Shown in pieces: positions 50,495 to 62,145 of a stretch of DNA of 64,000 nt. The DNA is from Prorocentrum cordatum (taxonomy: Eukaryota > Sar > Dinophyceae > Prorocentrales > Prorocentraceae). The stretch covers positions 21,001 to 85,000 of the forward strand of contig CAUYUJ010018474.1 in NCBI GenBank assembly GCA_963575745.1. The letters are read 5' to 3'. Each line of letters opens with the position of its first letter. Position 1 is the stretch's first letter. The notes under the pieces were generated by a model, which saw nothing but the letters and a program-made list of their open reading frames with translations, was not told the DNA's origin and did no database searches. Both the position numbers and the translations under genes were made by a program.

Positions 50495-50985
50495 CCCCTG
50501 TATATCCCTCTTCCGAATGGCCTTGCCGTCCTTCCTCCTCCTCCCTGCCTCACTGCCTCCTCCTCTTCCTCGCTACGCCGCCTCCCTCCTCCTCCACCTC
50601 CTCCTCCTCCTCCTCCTGGCCCCCTCCTCCTCCTCCTTTCTCCTCTCTCTTTCGCCCCGTCCCGGGGCACCCGTTGCCGCCGCCTCACCTCCGCCTGCCC
50701 TACTGGCGCGTTGCTTTCTTTCTTGCCAGTGGTTCCCTTCGCCTTCTTTCCCCCTCCGCGGAGCGGGGCAGCGCCACGTTCTCTCTCCTCCCCCCTCTAA
50801 GAACGCGTTCTCCAGAGGCCCACGACTTCAGCCCGCCCTTTTGAGCTCTAACATCCACCCGCCTTGCGGGCTGGCTAGAGCTCCCACCGGTTGCACCTGC
50901 GGGGCCGCCGCAGAGCTTATGCACCTCATACCTTACGCTGGCGCCCACGTCTGGAACGGACGGCCAGACTGGCGGCTCCCCCGCG

Positions 50986-51565
50986 CTAGGCGATGGCAAA
51001 CCTCCCGCTAAATACGCCAGTGGCTTTCAGCCGCTGGCCCTGGACCGCAAAAGTGCGGCCCGAGCCCTCGGAGCATCCAAACGCTGAAGACGTGCCGCGC
51101 GAGTCAAAAGCCGATTCTTCATCTACGTCAACCGGTGATCGCCGCTCCCGGCCCCCTCTCTTTTTGGCTGTGCTCAGTGTCCCCCCCATCCCAAAGGGGG
51201 ATGAAACGGTGCCCATTATCGGGCGAAGAACTTCGTGAGCCCTCGGGGAAAGAAGAAACCCCCCCCCCAGCGCCAAGGCGATAAGGGCCCAGATCAAGGC
51301 GTAGGCGTCTGGTCCTCCATCTGGGGCATCCTCCTTGGCGGGCACGTGCCTTGGCGCGGGCCAACCACATCGTGGATCCGCACCAACATTCCCAAACGCC
51401 AAGCGCCAGCAAGCCCCACTAAATAATACCAGCCCAGCACCTGTCAGCACGCACGAAAGGGGAAGCACCCGCAGTCGAGCCCCGTGGCACGCCAGGAACG
51501 AGCCCCATCTGGAGTAAGAAGCAACATCAAATAAGAACGCCCCGGGCAGCAGAAAGACCTCTGTT
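50986..51565 (-). CDS. Hypothetical membrane protein, C-terminal exon
   Basis: Not recognised. A minus-strand frame enters after a plausible acceptor (AACAACAG near 51,560) and runs to a stop at 50,986, about 190 codons. It has three hydrophobic segments: EVFLLPGAFLFDV, a central VLTGAGLVLFSGACW and ALIWALIALALGGGFLL, each long enough to be membrane-embedded or nearly so. After these comes a hydrophilic tail with KKRGGRERRSPVDVDEE, likely cytosolic. The upstream exon was not found; the region 51,570-51,750 has a self-complementary CTTCCC/GGGAAG element. A membrane protein is likely if the frame is real; family unknown. Confidence 0.4.
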
Positions 51566-51829
51566 GTTACTTGGCGTCTTCCTTGCCCTTCCAGCGAATG
51601 GGTGGGCAGAGCGTAAAGAAACAAATAATGCGCCATCTTTCCCTGCCCCCCCTCTTCCCCAGTGGGAAGAGGTTGGATGGGAAAAGGGGCAGAGTGTGAA
51701 AGGGAAGTTCGCTCATTGGGAGGGCTTTTTTTGCAGACCAGCCTCACAGCCCGTTGAGCACCATTTGGGGACCCCCCGTCTCTCTGGGGGGGCCGCCGTC
51801 ATGCTTTGTTGGCTGCCCCAGAGGGTCTC

Positions 51830-52425
51830 AAAGATGTCAAGGGTCTCCAAGCTGGCCTAAGAGGCAGGCCCCCAAGTGGCCCAAACGGCTCCAAGAGGCT
51901 CCTGGCCGCATAGCCAAAGTTTGGAGGCAGGACGCGGGGCCCCAAATTCCAAGCACTGGGGGACGCGTTTTCGCCCCCGTTGCCCCAAAGGACCCAAAAG
52001 CCCCACGAGCCCAAGAGGCTGCCTCCCGAGCCAGAGCCTTCCCAAGTCTCCAAGCGCAATTAAGAGGGTTTCCGACGACGAGGCTCCTCCTACATCCTCC
52101 CCTCGTTTGACCGACCGCCTCCAAGATGGCCCCAAGAGGCCCTCCAAGGCTCCCAAGAGGCCTCCAAGGTGGCCTCAAGAGCGCTCCAAGAGGCCCCAAA
52201 ATGGCCCGAGGACGGCCCCAGAGGCCCCCAAGACGGCCCTAAGAGGGCCCAAAGACGGCTCAAGAGGCCTCCAAGATGTCCAAGATGGCCTCCAAGAAGG
52301 CCAAGATGGTCCCAAGAGAGCCCAAGATGGCCCCAAGATGTCTCCAAGACGGGCCAAGATGCACCCAAGACGGCTTAGCCTAAGGGGCCTCCAAGACGGT
52401 TCAAAAGGCCTCCAAGAGGCACCAA
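51830..52425 (+). repeat. CCAAGAGG/CCAAGATGG irregular repeat
   Basis: The densest copy of this family in the window: ccaagatgg, ccaagaggc and gcccaaga recur every 10-14 bases, with one unique insertion at 51,930-52,080. Confidence 0.75.
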
Positions 52426-52559
52426 CTCGCCTGGCGACAACATCATCAGCAAGCCAACTCGCCTGGCGACTGATTTGCGGCCAGGTGGTCTAAACGAGAT
52501 TCCTCGTTCCTCTTCCACAACCCCTTCTTCCCCTGAGGGGACGGGTTTTCCCCTCCCCC

Positions 52560-53420
52560 TACCCCCTCCCCTGGACCTGGACGGGGCGTTCCGCGAGGAT
52601 GTGGTTCACTTTTGTATTGCGTGCTGCTAAACCTCCCTCTTCAAAGGCAACTCGACTGGCGGCTGTTTCGGGATGGGCTGGTGGGGATACGCGAAGCGTG
52701 AAGAATATAACACCGCATGGTCCATGATGACCTCCACTATGGCACAGTGTAGCCCGGGTTAGAGCAGTACGACGTCCAATTATCCCGGCAAAGCAACCTA
52801 ACATCGATGTGTAGGAGCATATCTGGAAGCATTCCCCTTAAGATTCGGATGAGAATCCAGTTGTAGAATTTTGCTGTTCTCGCAGTCGTAGTCGCATTCG
52901 CGATGACAGTCCTGGCAACGGCAGTCGCAGTCACAGCCTCAGCCAGCCTGCCTCAGCCTGGTCAGCCTCAGCTTCGCCTCTGCCTCAGCCTCAGCCTCAT
53001 GCTTCCTCAGCCTCAGTCTGCCTTCGCCTGGCCTCAGCCTCAGCCTGCCTCAGCCACCCTGCATCAGCCTCAGCCTCAGCCTCAGCCTGCCTCAGCCTCA
53101 GCCTGCCTCCTCAGCCTCAGCCTGCCTGCCTCAGCCTCAGCCTCAGTCTGCTCAGCCTCAGCCTCAGTCTGCCTCTGCCTGAAGCCTCAGCCTGCCTCAG
53201 CCTCAGCCTGCATCAGCCTCAGCCTCAGCCTCAGCCTGTCCAGCCTCTGCCTGCCTCAGCCTCAGCCTGCCTCAGCCTGCCTCAGCCTGCCTCAGCCTGC
53301 TTCCCTTCAGTCTGCTCAGCCTCGGCTCCTCCTCAGCCTGCCTCAGCCTCAGCCCTGCCTCAGCCTCAGCAGCAGCCTCCTCAGCCTGCCTCAGGTCTTC
53401 CTCCCGCTTCACTCTCTTGT
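52560..53420. repeat. Segmental duplication copy 1 with CAGCCT array
   Basis: The first 350 bases (52,575-52,935) match 54,785-55,110: cgttccgcga, atgtggttca, gtgctgctaaacctccctctt, ccaattatcccggc, gtgtaggagcatatctgg and cagtcgtagtcgcattcgcg. It is followed by a long array of CAGCCT hexamers with TGCCT spacers up to about 53,400. Confidence 0.9.
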
Positions 53421-53469
53421 CTGCCTTCGCCTCGGGCCTCCAGCCTCAGCCTGAATCAACCGGCGCCTC

Positions 53470-53885
53470 ATTCAGCCTCAGCCTCAGCCTCACCTCGCCT
53501 CAGCTCAGCCTCCCTCCGAGCCACGCGATCCTCCCTCCCCGACGACGACATCCTCGAATTGCCCGTTCCCGAGTCCACCCCCGCCTCCAAGGTCCCATGA
53601 GGCCCGGTGGGTGCCCAAGGGCGCGAAGAGCCCAACCCGCGCCAGCCGCGCCCGAAGAGGAAGGAACCGTGAACGGCACGCAAGGGCCTCAGCGAGTGGC
53701 CAGCCCAGCTGGCCGAAGATGAAGCGGCGATCAACAGGGCGCTGGGCCGGGCAAAAAGCCCCGTCCACGCCGGGGGCGGGGGCCCATCAAGCCTGCCGGA
53801 ACAAGTGGCGGCCAGAGCCCTGGCTCCCACGCGCTCTACCGGCGCCGCCGGGGGCCCCTGCCTCCTCGACGCAGCGAAGCTGTAG
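53470..53885 (+). CDS. Plus-strand hypothetical protein, two 3' exons
   Basis: Not recognised. Downstream of the CAGCCT array a frame reads SLPDDDILELPVPESTPASK and ends at a GT donor (53,592). A 93-nt intron (acceptor GCACGCAAG, 53,684) joins it in phase 0 to GLSEWPAQLAEDEAAINRAL, followed by about 47 more codons to a stop at 53,883-53,885 (CLLDAAKL). The acidic, helix-prone segments look unlike the repeats around them. The frame is open backwards into the CAGCCT array as Ala-Ser repeats, so the true 5' border is unknown and the array might be coding or intronic. Confidence 0.35.
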
Positions 53886-54080
53886 ACGATAGTCGCACTA
53901 GGTCAAAGGCAATCGAGGCTTCCCCGGGGGCGGCGGGCACGCGCGCGTGAGGTCGACCGGGCCCGAAATGACCTAGATAACGCCGTAGGCCCGAGGCTAC
54001 CAATCGGCGGGCGCCCGGGTTCGCACTGAGGACCATTCTGGAGCATCCCAAGGGCTCCACCGAACCGCGCTCGAGCGCAG

Positions 54081-54700
54081 GTGGTCAGGATTCCTTGCCT
54101 CCCGGTCCTTCGGGGGGGGGGGGAGCGCTCCCCTTCAACCCCCGTGCCCAGGGCAGGGGCTCTGGGGCCGCTGCGCGGGCCCCCGTGGAGCCCGCGGAAA
54201 GCCCCCCGGGAAAAAAACGAGGCCCTTGGGCCTTTGGGCCCTCGGACTGCCCCCTCGCAAGCGACGGTGGAGCCCTCTGGGGCGCGCGACCTGGCCGAAA
54301 CACGGGGGGCCCGGTGCCTCGTTGGGCCCTCCAGGGTTCTCTGGGGGAAACGTCTGGGCCTCTCCAGCGTTCAGCCGCCTGGAGCGCCCTCCGGGCGCTG
54401 GCCTCGGGCGCCTCGCGGGGGCTCCAGGGGCGCCTCTGGACCTTTCCGGGCTCAGGGGCGCGGGTGCTCCGCGCCGCGGTGGGCCCTCCCGGAGCAGGCG
54501 AGCCCTCGACGCGCGCGGGGCCTCCCCGAACCCTCGAGCGTCGCGCCGAACCCGAGAACGCCCCATCAACCCGCAGGCCTGATATACCCGCGGATGGATG
54601 GAAGGCCAAGATGGCGGGGGGATGGGGGAAGGGGAGGGGACGACGACAGGGACGGGGAGGGAAGGGGGGAAAGACGGGAAATACCTCCAAATGATTGAAG
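54081..54700. other. GC-rich stretch with open frames on both strands, no gene assigned
   Basis: Extremely GC-rich; at least four frames of 120-200 codons overlap on the two strands, and none has a recognisable domain. It ends at 54,610-54,680 in a purine-rich tract. Confidence 0.4.
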
Positions 54701-54769
54701 GAAGATCATCAGCAAGCTGCGACCTGAAAGAGGTGGGGGGCGAGAGTGGTTCCTGAACAACCCCTTAGG

Positions 54770-55400
54770 AGCCAGGGATATGGAGACCCCACCCCTGGAT
54801 GGAAAACGTTCCGCGAAATGTGGTTCAGAGGTGCGTGCTGCTAAACCTCCCTCTTAAAGGCATGGACTGAGCGGAAACGGGGGCTGGTGGGAGAGAAGCG
54901 TGAAGAATAGCACCCATGGAGTGATGACCTTGGATGGCACGTGTAACCGCCGAGAGGCGCGGTCCAATTATCCCGGCGCAACCTAACATATGTGTAGGAG
55001 CATATCTGGAAGCATTCCCCTAAGATTCGATGAGAATCCAGTTGTAGAATTTGCTGTTCTCGCAGTCGTAGTCGCATTCGCGATGACAGTCGCAGTGAAC
55101 GGCAGTCGCAGTCACAGAGCCTCAGCCGGCCTCAGCAGCCCAGGAGCCTCAGCCTGCCTCAGCCTCAGCCTCAGGCTTCAGCCTCAGTCTGCCTTCAGCC
55201 TCGGAGCCTCAGCCTGCCTCGAGCCTGCAGCCTCAGCCTCAGCATCAGCCAGCCTCAGCATCAGCCTGCCTCAGCCAAGCCTCAGCCTGCCTCTGCCTCA
55301 GCCTCAGCCTGCTGCCTCAGCCTCAATCCCTTCAGCCTCGGCCTCAGCCTCAGCCTGCCTCAGCCCGTGCCTCGCGCAGCCAGCCTGCCTCAGCATTCAC
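54770..55400. repeat. Segmental duplication copy 2 with CAGCCT array
   Basis: Second copy of the 52.56 kb segment, diverged by many small deletions, followed by its own shorter CAGCCT array (55,115-55,395). Same orientation. Confidence 0.9.
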
Positions 55401-55404
55401 AATG

Positions 55405-55740
55405 TCGCCCAGGAATGAAATTCTGGGAACTAGAGGAACACGAAGTGGCCTACAGTTGGCTCCGGGCATTCAAAATCATGCCCAGGAATGGAGTTCTGGG
55501 AACTTGAAGAGCACGAAGTGGCCTACAGTTGGCTCCGGGCATCCAAAATCATGCCCAGGAATGGAGTTCTGGGAAGTCGAAGAGCACGAAGTGGCCTACA
55601 GTTGGCTCCGGGCATCCAAAATGTGGCCCGGGAATGGAGTTCTGGGAAGTCGAAGAGCACGAAGTGGCCTACAGTTGGCTCCGGGCATCCAAAATGTGGC
55701 CCGGGAATGGATTTGGGAGCACCAAGAGGACGCGAGGATG
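55405..55740. repeat. 72 bp tandem repeat, about 4.5 copies
   Basis: Unit AGGAATGGAGTTCTGGGAAG TCGAAGAGCACGAAGTGGCC TACAGTTGGCTCCGGGCATC CAAAATSWTGCC. The period is 24 codons. One plus frame reads EFWEVEEHEVAYSWLRASK repeatedly, so a coding repeat is possible but unproven. Confidence 0.9.
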
Positions 55741-55744
55741 CCCA

Positions 55745-56900
55745 AGCAGGGCTTCCGGAGCCGTTCCGGGCCCGCCCCGCCCCCCTGAAGAGGATCTGTG
55801 CTCCGTTGTACCCTAGAAACCTATCAGCGAAGCGCGGCATCGCGCCAATGGAACTCGAGAAAACACGTAATGGCCGCACCGTCCCGAGCCAGAACACCAT
55901 TGACTACCCTTCTGCTGCGAGGGCGCTCGCGCTGAAACGGTAGTGAATCCAGGCTGCCAAATCGCGCCAGGACGCCGTAATGTCCATTCTGGACCGTTCC
56001 CACCGCCGCCAGGCCTCAGCGAAGCTCTTCCGGCCCCCCGTGGTGATTCTGGCGGGGGACGCCTTCGAAGCAGCGCACGAGCGCCAGGCGAGACAGCGAC
56101 GCAGCGGCGTCGCCTGGATGGGGCCGGGGCCGACGCAGGCAGGCACGCACGGCGCCCCCGGCGAGACTTCGACCCCGGCCCACTTCACTGGGCGCAACTT
56201 GCCAAATGGTGCACCTGGGCTCGGAAGGCGGCCCCGCGGACACCCCGACCCCCGAGTTCAATCGAGCTGACCCTGGAGATAGTCTCGCCGGTTTTCTCCT
56301 GAGAGCTCGGGGACGTCGAAGGAGAACTCTGGGCTCGGAACGCCGAACGCAGTTCGAGGGGGAACCCGCCCAAAAGGTCTTGGCTGGCAGGGGAAGCCGC
56401 CTAGCAAGAATGGCGCGATGCCCCAGGGGCCGGCGCCGGGGAAGTGGTGCATATAGACTCGAGCCCGGGGGATAGGCACCAGCCCGGGAAGCCGGGCCCG
56501 GGCGAGAAGCTTGCACTCTCAACAGGATGCGGCCAAATCCCCAGCGCACAGGGGCCCCCCGTGGCACCAGCCGGGCCCCAACAGCCCGCACAGTTTTGTG
56601 GGATGCCAGCCCGTCGGTTTCGAGAGAGCTAACCCACTCACTCACTCACTCACGCTGCTTGCCCGATGGCATCGGCCACGCGGCCGGCAGGGACGCGATA
56701 GCGTGCACCGCACTCTGGATCTCTGAGGTCCGCGGAGGCCCCGGAAGTGTCCTCAAAAGCACTGGGCATTTTGACTGTCTGGCGGCATCCTGTTTCTTCA
56801 ATATACGTGATGGTGCACATAGGCCCAGCGAGCGTGCCAACAAATCTTTGGCCCAGAGAGCGAAGCGCGGTCATCTTCGCGTCGCGTGCCCCGAGGACGA
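55745..56900. other. No supported gene
   Basis: GC-rich unique sequence with overlapping frames on both strands, none dominant. A short CTCA microsatellite (ctcactcactcact) lies at 56,637-56,652. Confidence 0.35.
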
Positions 56901-56907
56901 GACGCGG

Positions 56908-57690
56908 TCATCTTCGCGCCGCGAGCCCTGACAGAGGGCTCCGGCCACCTAGCTGCGGCGGAGTGTCGGCCACGTTCGCAGGACAGGGCTTGGACTCACC
57001 GATGGCTAACAATAAACATGCGCCCGAGCCTGCCACGCCTGACATGTGAAAACAAACGGTAGTGTTATAACGCGGCGTCGGCATGTCGCCCAGAGTTTCT
57101 CGTTGCTCCCGAGCGTGCCCGTCCTCGTTGTCGCGCGCGTCCGCCTGGCGCAGCGCCTCTGGGGCAGCCAGGTCAGGCGCCTGGGCCTTCGGGCGCCAGG
57201 GGGCCCCAGCCACGCCGGCCTTCCCCGCCTCTCGCGGCGTGCGCTCCCGAGAGCGGTCCTCGCGCGGAGCCGGCGGCCGCGCCGCCCGCCACTGCGCAGG
57301 CACCGCCCTCACTGGAGGCGAAGCCGCAGGAGCCGCGGGTGGGACCCACGGCACCCTGGGGGCACACGCCGGCCCCGGCGGCTGCGCGGCACACGCCGGC
57401 CTCGACGGAGGAGCAGCCGCAGCCGGCGGCCCCGGAGACGGGGCCACAGGAGTCGCGGGCGGGACCCACGGCACCCTGGGGGCACGCGCGGGCCTCGGCG
57501 GCTGCGCGGCACACGCCGGCCTCGACGGTGGGGCAGCCACGGCCAGCTGCCCCACGGGCAGAATCGCGCGGACAGGCGGGGCGCGGACTGGCCCGGCCTC
57601 GCGCACATCGACGCCGTCGGCCACAGAGGCACCGGCCTCGCGTGCTGCGGCGCGCTCGGCCGCCCGGCGCTCCCTCTGCGATTTCCCCAT
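56908..57690 (-). CDS. Ala/Pro-rich hypothetical protein, first exon
   Basis: Not recognised. The ATG at 57,690 starts a basic, helix-prone N-terminus (MGKSQRERRAAERAAAREAG), followed by an Ala/Pro-rich region in which a unit of about 45 codons containing PPSRPACAAQPP and RVPWVPPA is duplicated (roughly 57,320-57,590). Next is an Arg/Glu-rich segment (REDRSRERTPREAGKAG). The part after about 57,070 (PRYNTTVCFHMSG...) may already be intron. The basic N-terminus could act as a nuclear or nucleolar signal, but this is inference. The exon end and later exons were not resolved. Confidence 0.4.
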   Translation of the reverse strand: MGKSQRERRAAERAAAREAGASVADGVDVREAGPVRAPPVRAILPVGQLAVAAPPSRPACAAQPPRPARAPRVPWVPPATPVAPSPGPPAAAAPPSRPACAAQPPGPACAPRVPWVPPAAPAASPPVRAVPAQWRAARPPAPREDRSRERTPREAGKAGVAGAPWRPKAQAPDLAAPEALRQADARDNEDGHAREQRETLGDMPTPRYNTTVCFHMSGVAGSGACLLLAIGESKPCPANVADTPPQLGGRSPLSGLAARR

Positions 57691-57699
57691 GTTCCGGCG

Positions 57700-58240
57700 G
57701 CGCTAGAAAAACCGAAGAGTGCCACAACAAGGAGGTGCTCGAGCCTGCGTGGCGATGGTTCCGAGGGAGACGAAGCAAGGGGAAGCGGAAGCAAGATACG
57801 CAGGAAAAAGAAGCCGCAGGCTCTCCGGGAGTTTACGGAAACCTTCCAGAGGAAGGAGGGAAGAGAATCCCGCCAGCCCTTTGGGGCGACAGGCGGTTTA
57901 ACGAGATCTTCCTTTCCTCTTCCAAAGAAACCCCTCTTTCCTTCGGGGAAGGGTACCCCCCCCCCTCCCCTCCCAGGATTGTTTTGGAAGGTTTCGCGAG
58001 GGGTTGGAGGAATGAGGAGGAGGCGGAGGCGGACGAGGAGAAGAAGGAGGAAGAGGAAAGGGAGGAGGAGGAGGAGTAGGAGGAGGGCGAAGATGCTCCA
58101 AAATGGCACCCGGCATTGCTCAACATCCTCATCACCTCCCTCTCCTTGCTCACTCTGATTCACTATATGTGTCGAGGGTCCGCCGTCCGCGCGAAATCGA
58201 TTCGCGCGAAAACTGCGGGCCGTTCGAAAGAAATCTGCTG
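57700..58240. other. Intergenic with purine-rich tract
   Basis: Contains a copy of the dispersed tcttcc...aacccctctttcc hairpin repeat (57,905-57,955) and a GGA-rich tract at 58,015-58,090. No gene supported. Confidence 0.4.
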
Positions 58241-58269
58241 GGCGCGCGCGCGCGAAAAGAACCCAGGGC

Positions 58270-61200
58270 ATCCCAGAAGATGGCGGGAACCATGATTTTG
58301 GAGAAGTCGAGGCTGGAAAACCCCCGAAATTCCGGTTCCCGGCTCTGTCTGGCGCCCCAGGGACCCACGGCGGCCCCGAGGATGGCGGGAACCATGATTT
58401 TGGAGAGATCCAGGCCGGAAAAGCCCGAAATCGTGGTTCCCGGCTCTGTGCTCTGTGCTCTCTGCTGCCCTGTGCTCCCTCTGCTGCTCTGTACTCTCTG
58501 CTGCTCTGTGCTCTCTGCTGTTATGTGCTCTCTGCTGCTCTGTGCTCTCTGCTGCTCTGTGCTCTCTGCTGTTCTGTGCTCTTTTTGCTGCTCTTTGCTC
58601 TTTGCTGCTCTGTGCTCTCTGCTGCTCTGTGGTCTCTGCTGCTATGCGCTCCCAGGGCCCCGCGGCCCAGAGGATGGCGGGAACCATGATTTTGGAGAGA
58701 TCGAGGCTGGAAAAGCTCAAGTCCTCATGGACTTTCTAGCACAGGTGCGATCCGAGCAGTCAGCAGCAGCCCCAGCGCGAACCGACTGCCCACAAAAGCA
58801 GAATTACCCATGCGCCTAAACAACCTTAGCATGAAAGATGCCGAGCGATGGTGAAACAGCACGAGAGCTAGAACAATGCAAAACGACACGCTGGCGGCCA
58901 AGAAGATCGCAGTCGGTCGATGCTGCAGATCGCGCTGGGAGGACGAGACCGCTGGGTGGGCGGAGCGGTGCAGGCTGGCACATCGCCGCCACTCCGCGTC
59001 GTAGCGGTCTAGTCCCGAGAGCACCCCCCGCCCCCAGGCTCTGTCTGGCGCCCTGGGGACCCAGGGCAGCCCAGAAAATAGCGGTAGCCAAGATTTTGGA
59101 AAGATCGAGGCTCGAAAAACCCGAAATCCCGGTTCACGGCTCTGTTTGGCGCCCCACGGACCCACGGCGGCCAAAAGGATGGCGGAAACCGAAGCGGGAA
59201 CCGCGATTTTGGAGAGATCCAGGCCGGATAAACCCGAAATCGTGGTTCCCAGCTCTGGCTGGCGCCCCTGGGAGCCACGGCGGCCCCGAGGATGGCGGGA
59301 ACCACGATTTTGGAGAGATCCGGGCCGGAAAAGCCCGAAATCGTGGTTCCCAGCTCTGGCTGGCGCCCCTGGGGCCCACGGCGGCCCGAGAGGATGGCGG
59401 GAACCACGATTTTGGAGAGATCCAGGCCGGAAAAAATCGTGGTTCCCAGAAATCGTGGTTCCCATCTCTGGCCCGGAGGAGGATGGCGGGAACCACCCCG
59501 AGGAAAACCACCATCCCCAGCTCTGGCTGGCGCCCCTGGGACCCACGGCGGCCGATCCCAGATTTTGCGGCCGGAAAAGCCCGAAATCGTGGTTCCCAGC
59601 TCTGGCTGGCGCCCCTGGGACCCACGGCGGCCCCGAGGATGGCGGGAACCACGATTTTGGAGAGATCCAGGCCGGAAAAGCCCGAAATCGTGGTTCCCAG
59701 CTCTCTGGCTGGCGCCCCTGGGACCCACGGCGGCCCCGAGGATGGCGGGAACCATGATTTTGGAGAGATCCAGGCCGGAAAAGCCCGAAATCGTGGTTCC
59801 CAGCTCTGGCTGGCGCCCCTGGGGCCCACGGCGGCCCCGAGGATGGCGGGAACCATGATTTTGGAGAAAAGCCCGAAATCGTGGTTCCCAGCTCTGGCTG
59901 GCGCCCCTGGGGCCCACGCGGCCCCGAGGATGGCGGGAACCACGATTTTGGAGAGATCCAGGCCGGAAAAGCCCGAAATCGTGGTTCCCAGCTCTGGCTG
60001 GCGCCCCTGGGGCCCGAGGATGGCGGGAACCAAGATTTTGGAAAGATCCAGGCCGAAAAGCCCGAAATCGTGGTTCCCGCTCTGGCTGGCGCCCCTGGGG
60101 CCCAGGCGGCCCCGAGGATGGCGGGAACCACGATTTTGAGAGATCCAGGCCGGAAAAGCCCGAAATCGTAGTTCCCAGCTCTGGCTGGCGCCCCTGGGAC
60201 CCACGGCGGCCCCGAGGATGGCGGGAACCACGATTTTGGAGAGATCCAAGCCGGAAAAGCCCGAAATCGTGGTTCCCAGCTCTGGCTGGCGCCCCTGGGA
60301 CCCACGGCGGCCCCGAGGATGGCGGGAACCACGATTTTGGAGAGATCCAGGCCGGAAAAGCCCGAAATCGTGGTTCCCAGCTCTGGCTGGCGCCCCTGGG
60401 GCCCACGGCGGCCCCGAGGATGGCGGGAACCACGATTTTGGAGAGATCCAGGACGGAAAAGCCTGAAATCGTGGTTCCCAGCTCTGGCTGGCGCCCCTGG
60501 GACCCACGGCGGCCCCGAGGATGGGAGTCGCCAGGCCAGAAAAGCCCGAAATCGTGGTTCCCAGCTCTGGCTGGCGCCCCTGGGACCCACGGCGGCCCCG
60601 AGGATGGCGGGAACCACGATTTTGGAGAGATACAGGCCGGAAAAGCCCGAAATCGTGGTTCCCAGCTCTGGCTGGCGCCCCTGGGGCCCACGGCGGCCCC
60701 GAGGATGGCGGGAACCACGATTTTGGAGAGATCCAGGACGGAAAAGCCTGAAATCGTGGTTCCCAGCTCTGGCTGGCGCCCCTGGGACCCACGGCGGCCC
60801 CGAGGATGGCGGGAACCACGGTTTTGGAGAGATCCAGGCCGGAAAAGCCCGAAATCGTGGTTCCCCAGCTCTGGCTCGGCGGACCTGGGACCCACGGCTG
60901 GCCACGATGGATGGCGGGAACCATGATTTTGGAGAGATCCAGACCCGGGAAAAAACCCGAAATCGGGTTCCCAGCTTGGCTGCGCCCCGGGGGCCCACGG
61001 CGGGCCCCGGCCCCGAGGATGGCGGGAACCCATTGATTTGGAGAGAATCAACCAGAAAAGCACGAAATCATGGTTCCCGGCTCTGGCTGGCGCTCATGGG
61101 ACCCACGGAGGCCCCGAGGATGGCGGGAAACATGATTTTGGAGAGATCCAGGCCGGAAAAGCATGAAATCATGGTTCCCGGCTCTGGCTGGCGCTCATGG

Positions 61201-62145
61201 GACCCACGGAGGCCCCGAGGATGGCGGGAACCATGATTTTGGAGAGATCCAGACCGGGAAAGCCCGAAATCATGGTCCCCGGCTCTGGCTGGCGCCCCTG
61301 GGGCCCACGGCGGCCCCGAGGATGGCGGGAACCATGATTTTGGAGAGATCCACGCTGGAAAAGCCCGAAATCATGGTTCCTGGCTCTGGCTAGCGCCCCT
61401 GGGACCCACGGCGGCCCAGAGGATGGCGGGAACCCTGATTTTGGAGAGATCCAGGCCGGAAAGCCGAAATCGTGGTTCCCGCCTCCGGCTGGCGCCCGGG
61501 GCCACGGGGCCCTGAGGATGGCGGGAACCATGATTTTGGAGAGATCCAGGTCCGGAAAAGCGAAATCATGGTTCCCGCTGGCTGGCGCCCCTGGGGCCCA
61601 CGGCGGCCCCGAGGATGGCGGGAACCATGATTTTGGAGAGATCCAGGCCGGAAAAGCCCGAAATCGTGGTTCCCAGCTCTGGCTGGCGCCCCTGGGACCC
61701 ACGGCGGCCCCGAGGATGGCGCGAACAACGATTTTGGAGAGATCCAGGCCGGAAAAACCCGAAATCGTGGTTCCCAGCTCTGGCTGGCGCCCCTGGGGCC
61801 CACGGCGGCCCCGAGGATGGCGGGAACCACGATTTTGGAGAGATCCAGGCCGGAAAAGCCTGAAATCGTGGTTCCCAGCTCTGGCTGGCGACCCTGGGAC
61901 CCACGGCGGCCCCGAGGATGGCGGGAACCATGATTTTGGAGAGATCCAGACCGGAAAAACCCGAAATCGTGGTTCCCAGCTCTGGCTGGCGCCCCTGGGG
62001 CCCACGGCGGCCCCGAGGATGGCGGGAACCATGATTTTGGAGAGATCCAAGCCAGAAAAGCCCGAAATCGTGGTTCCCAGCTCTGGCTGGCGCCCCTGGG
62101 GCCCACGGCGGCCCCGAGGATGGCGGGAACCACGATTTTGGAGTT
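58270..62145. repeat. 101 bp satellite array, about 35 copies
   Basis: Unit GATGGCGGGAACCACGATTT TGGAGAGATCCAGGCCGGAA AAGCCCGAAATCGTGGTTCC CAGCTCTGGCTGGCGCCCCT GGGACCCACGGCGGCCCCGA G. Each unit contains an inverted repeat, GGGAACCACGATTT against AAATCGTGGTTCCC. Many units are truncated. The array is broken at 58,440-58,655 by a CTCTGCTG repeat and at 58,735-59,030 by unique DNA. Since 101 is not a multiple of three, long frames cycle through all three readings and are not genes. Confidence 0.97.
58440..58655 (+). repeat. CTCTGCTGCT-type repeat inside the satellite
   Basis: Short imperfect array of GCTCTGTGCTCTCTGCT units starting inside a satellite unit at its GGCTCTG; the same sequence type as the large array at 62.15 kb. 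Confidence 0.9.

Noticed and set aside
58725-61063. Very long minus-strand open frames (up to about 757 codons) in the 101 bp satellite
   Set aside because: The unit has no stop in any minus frame and its 101 bp length cycles the reading frame, so open length is automatic. The peptide is the translated repeat only.
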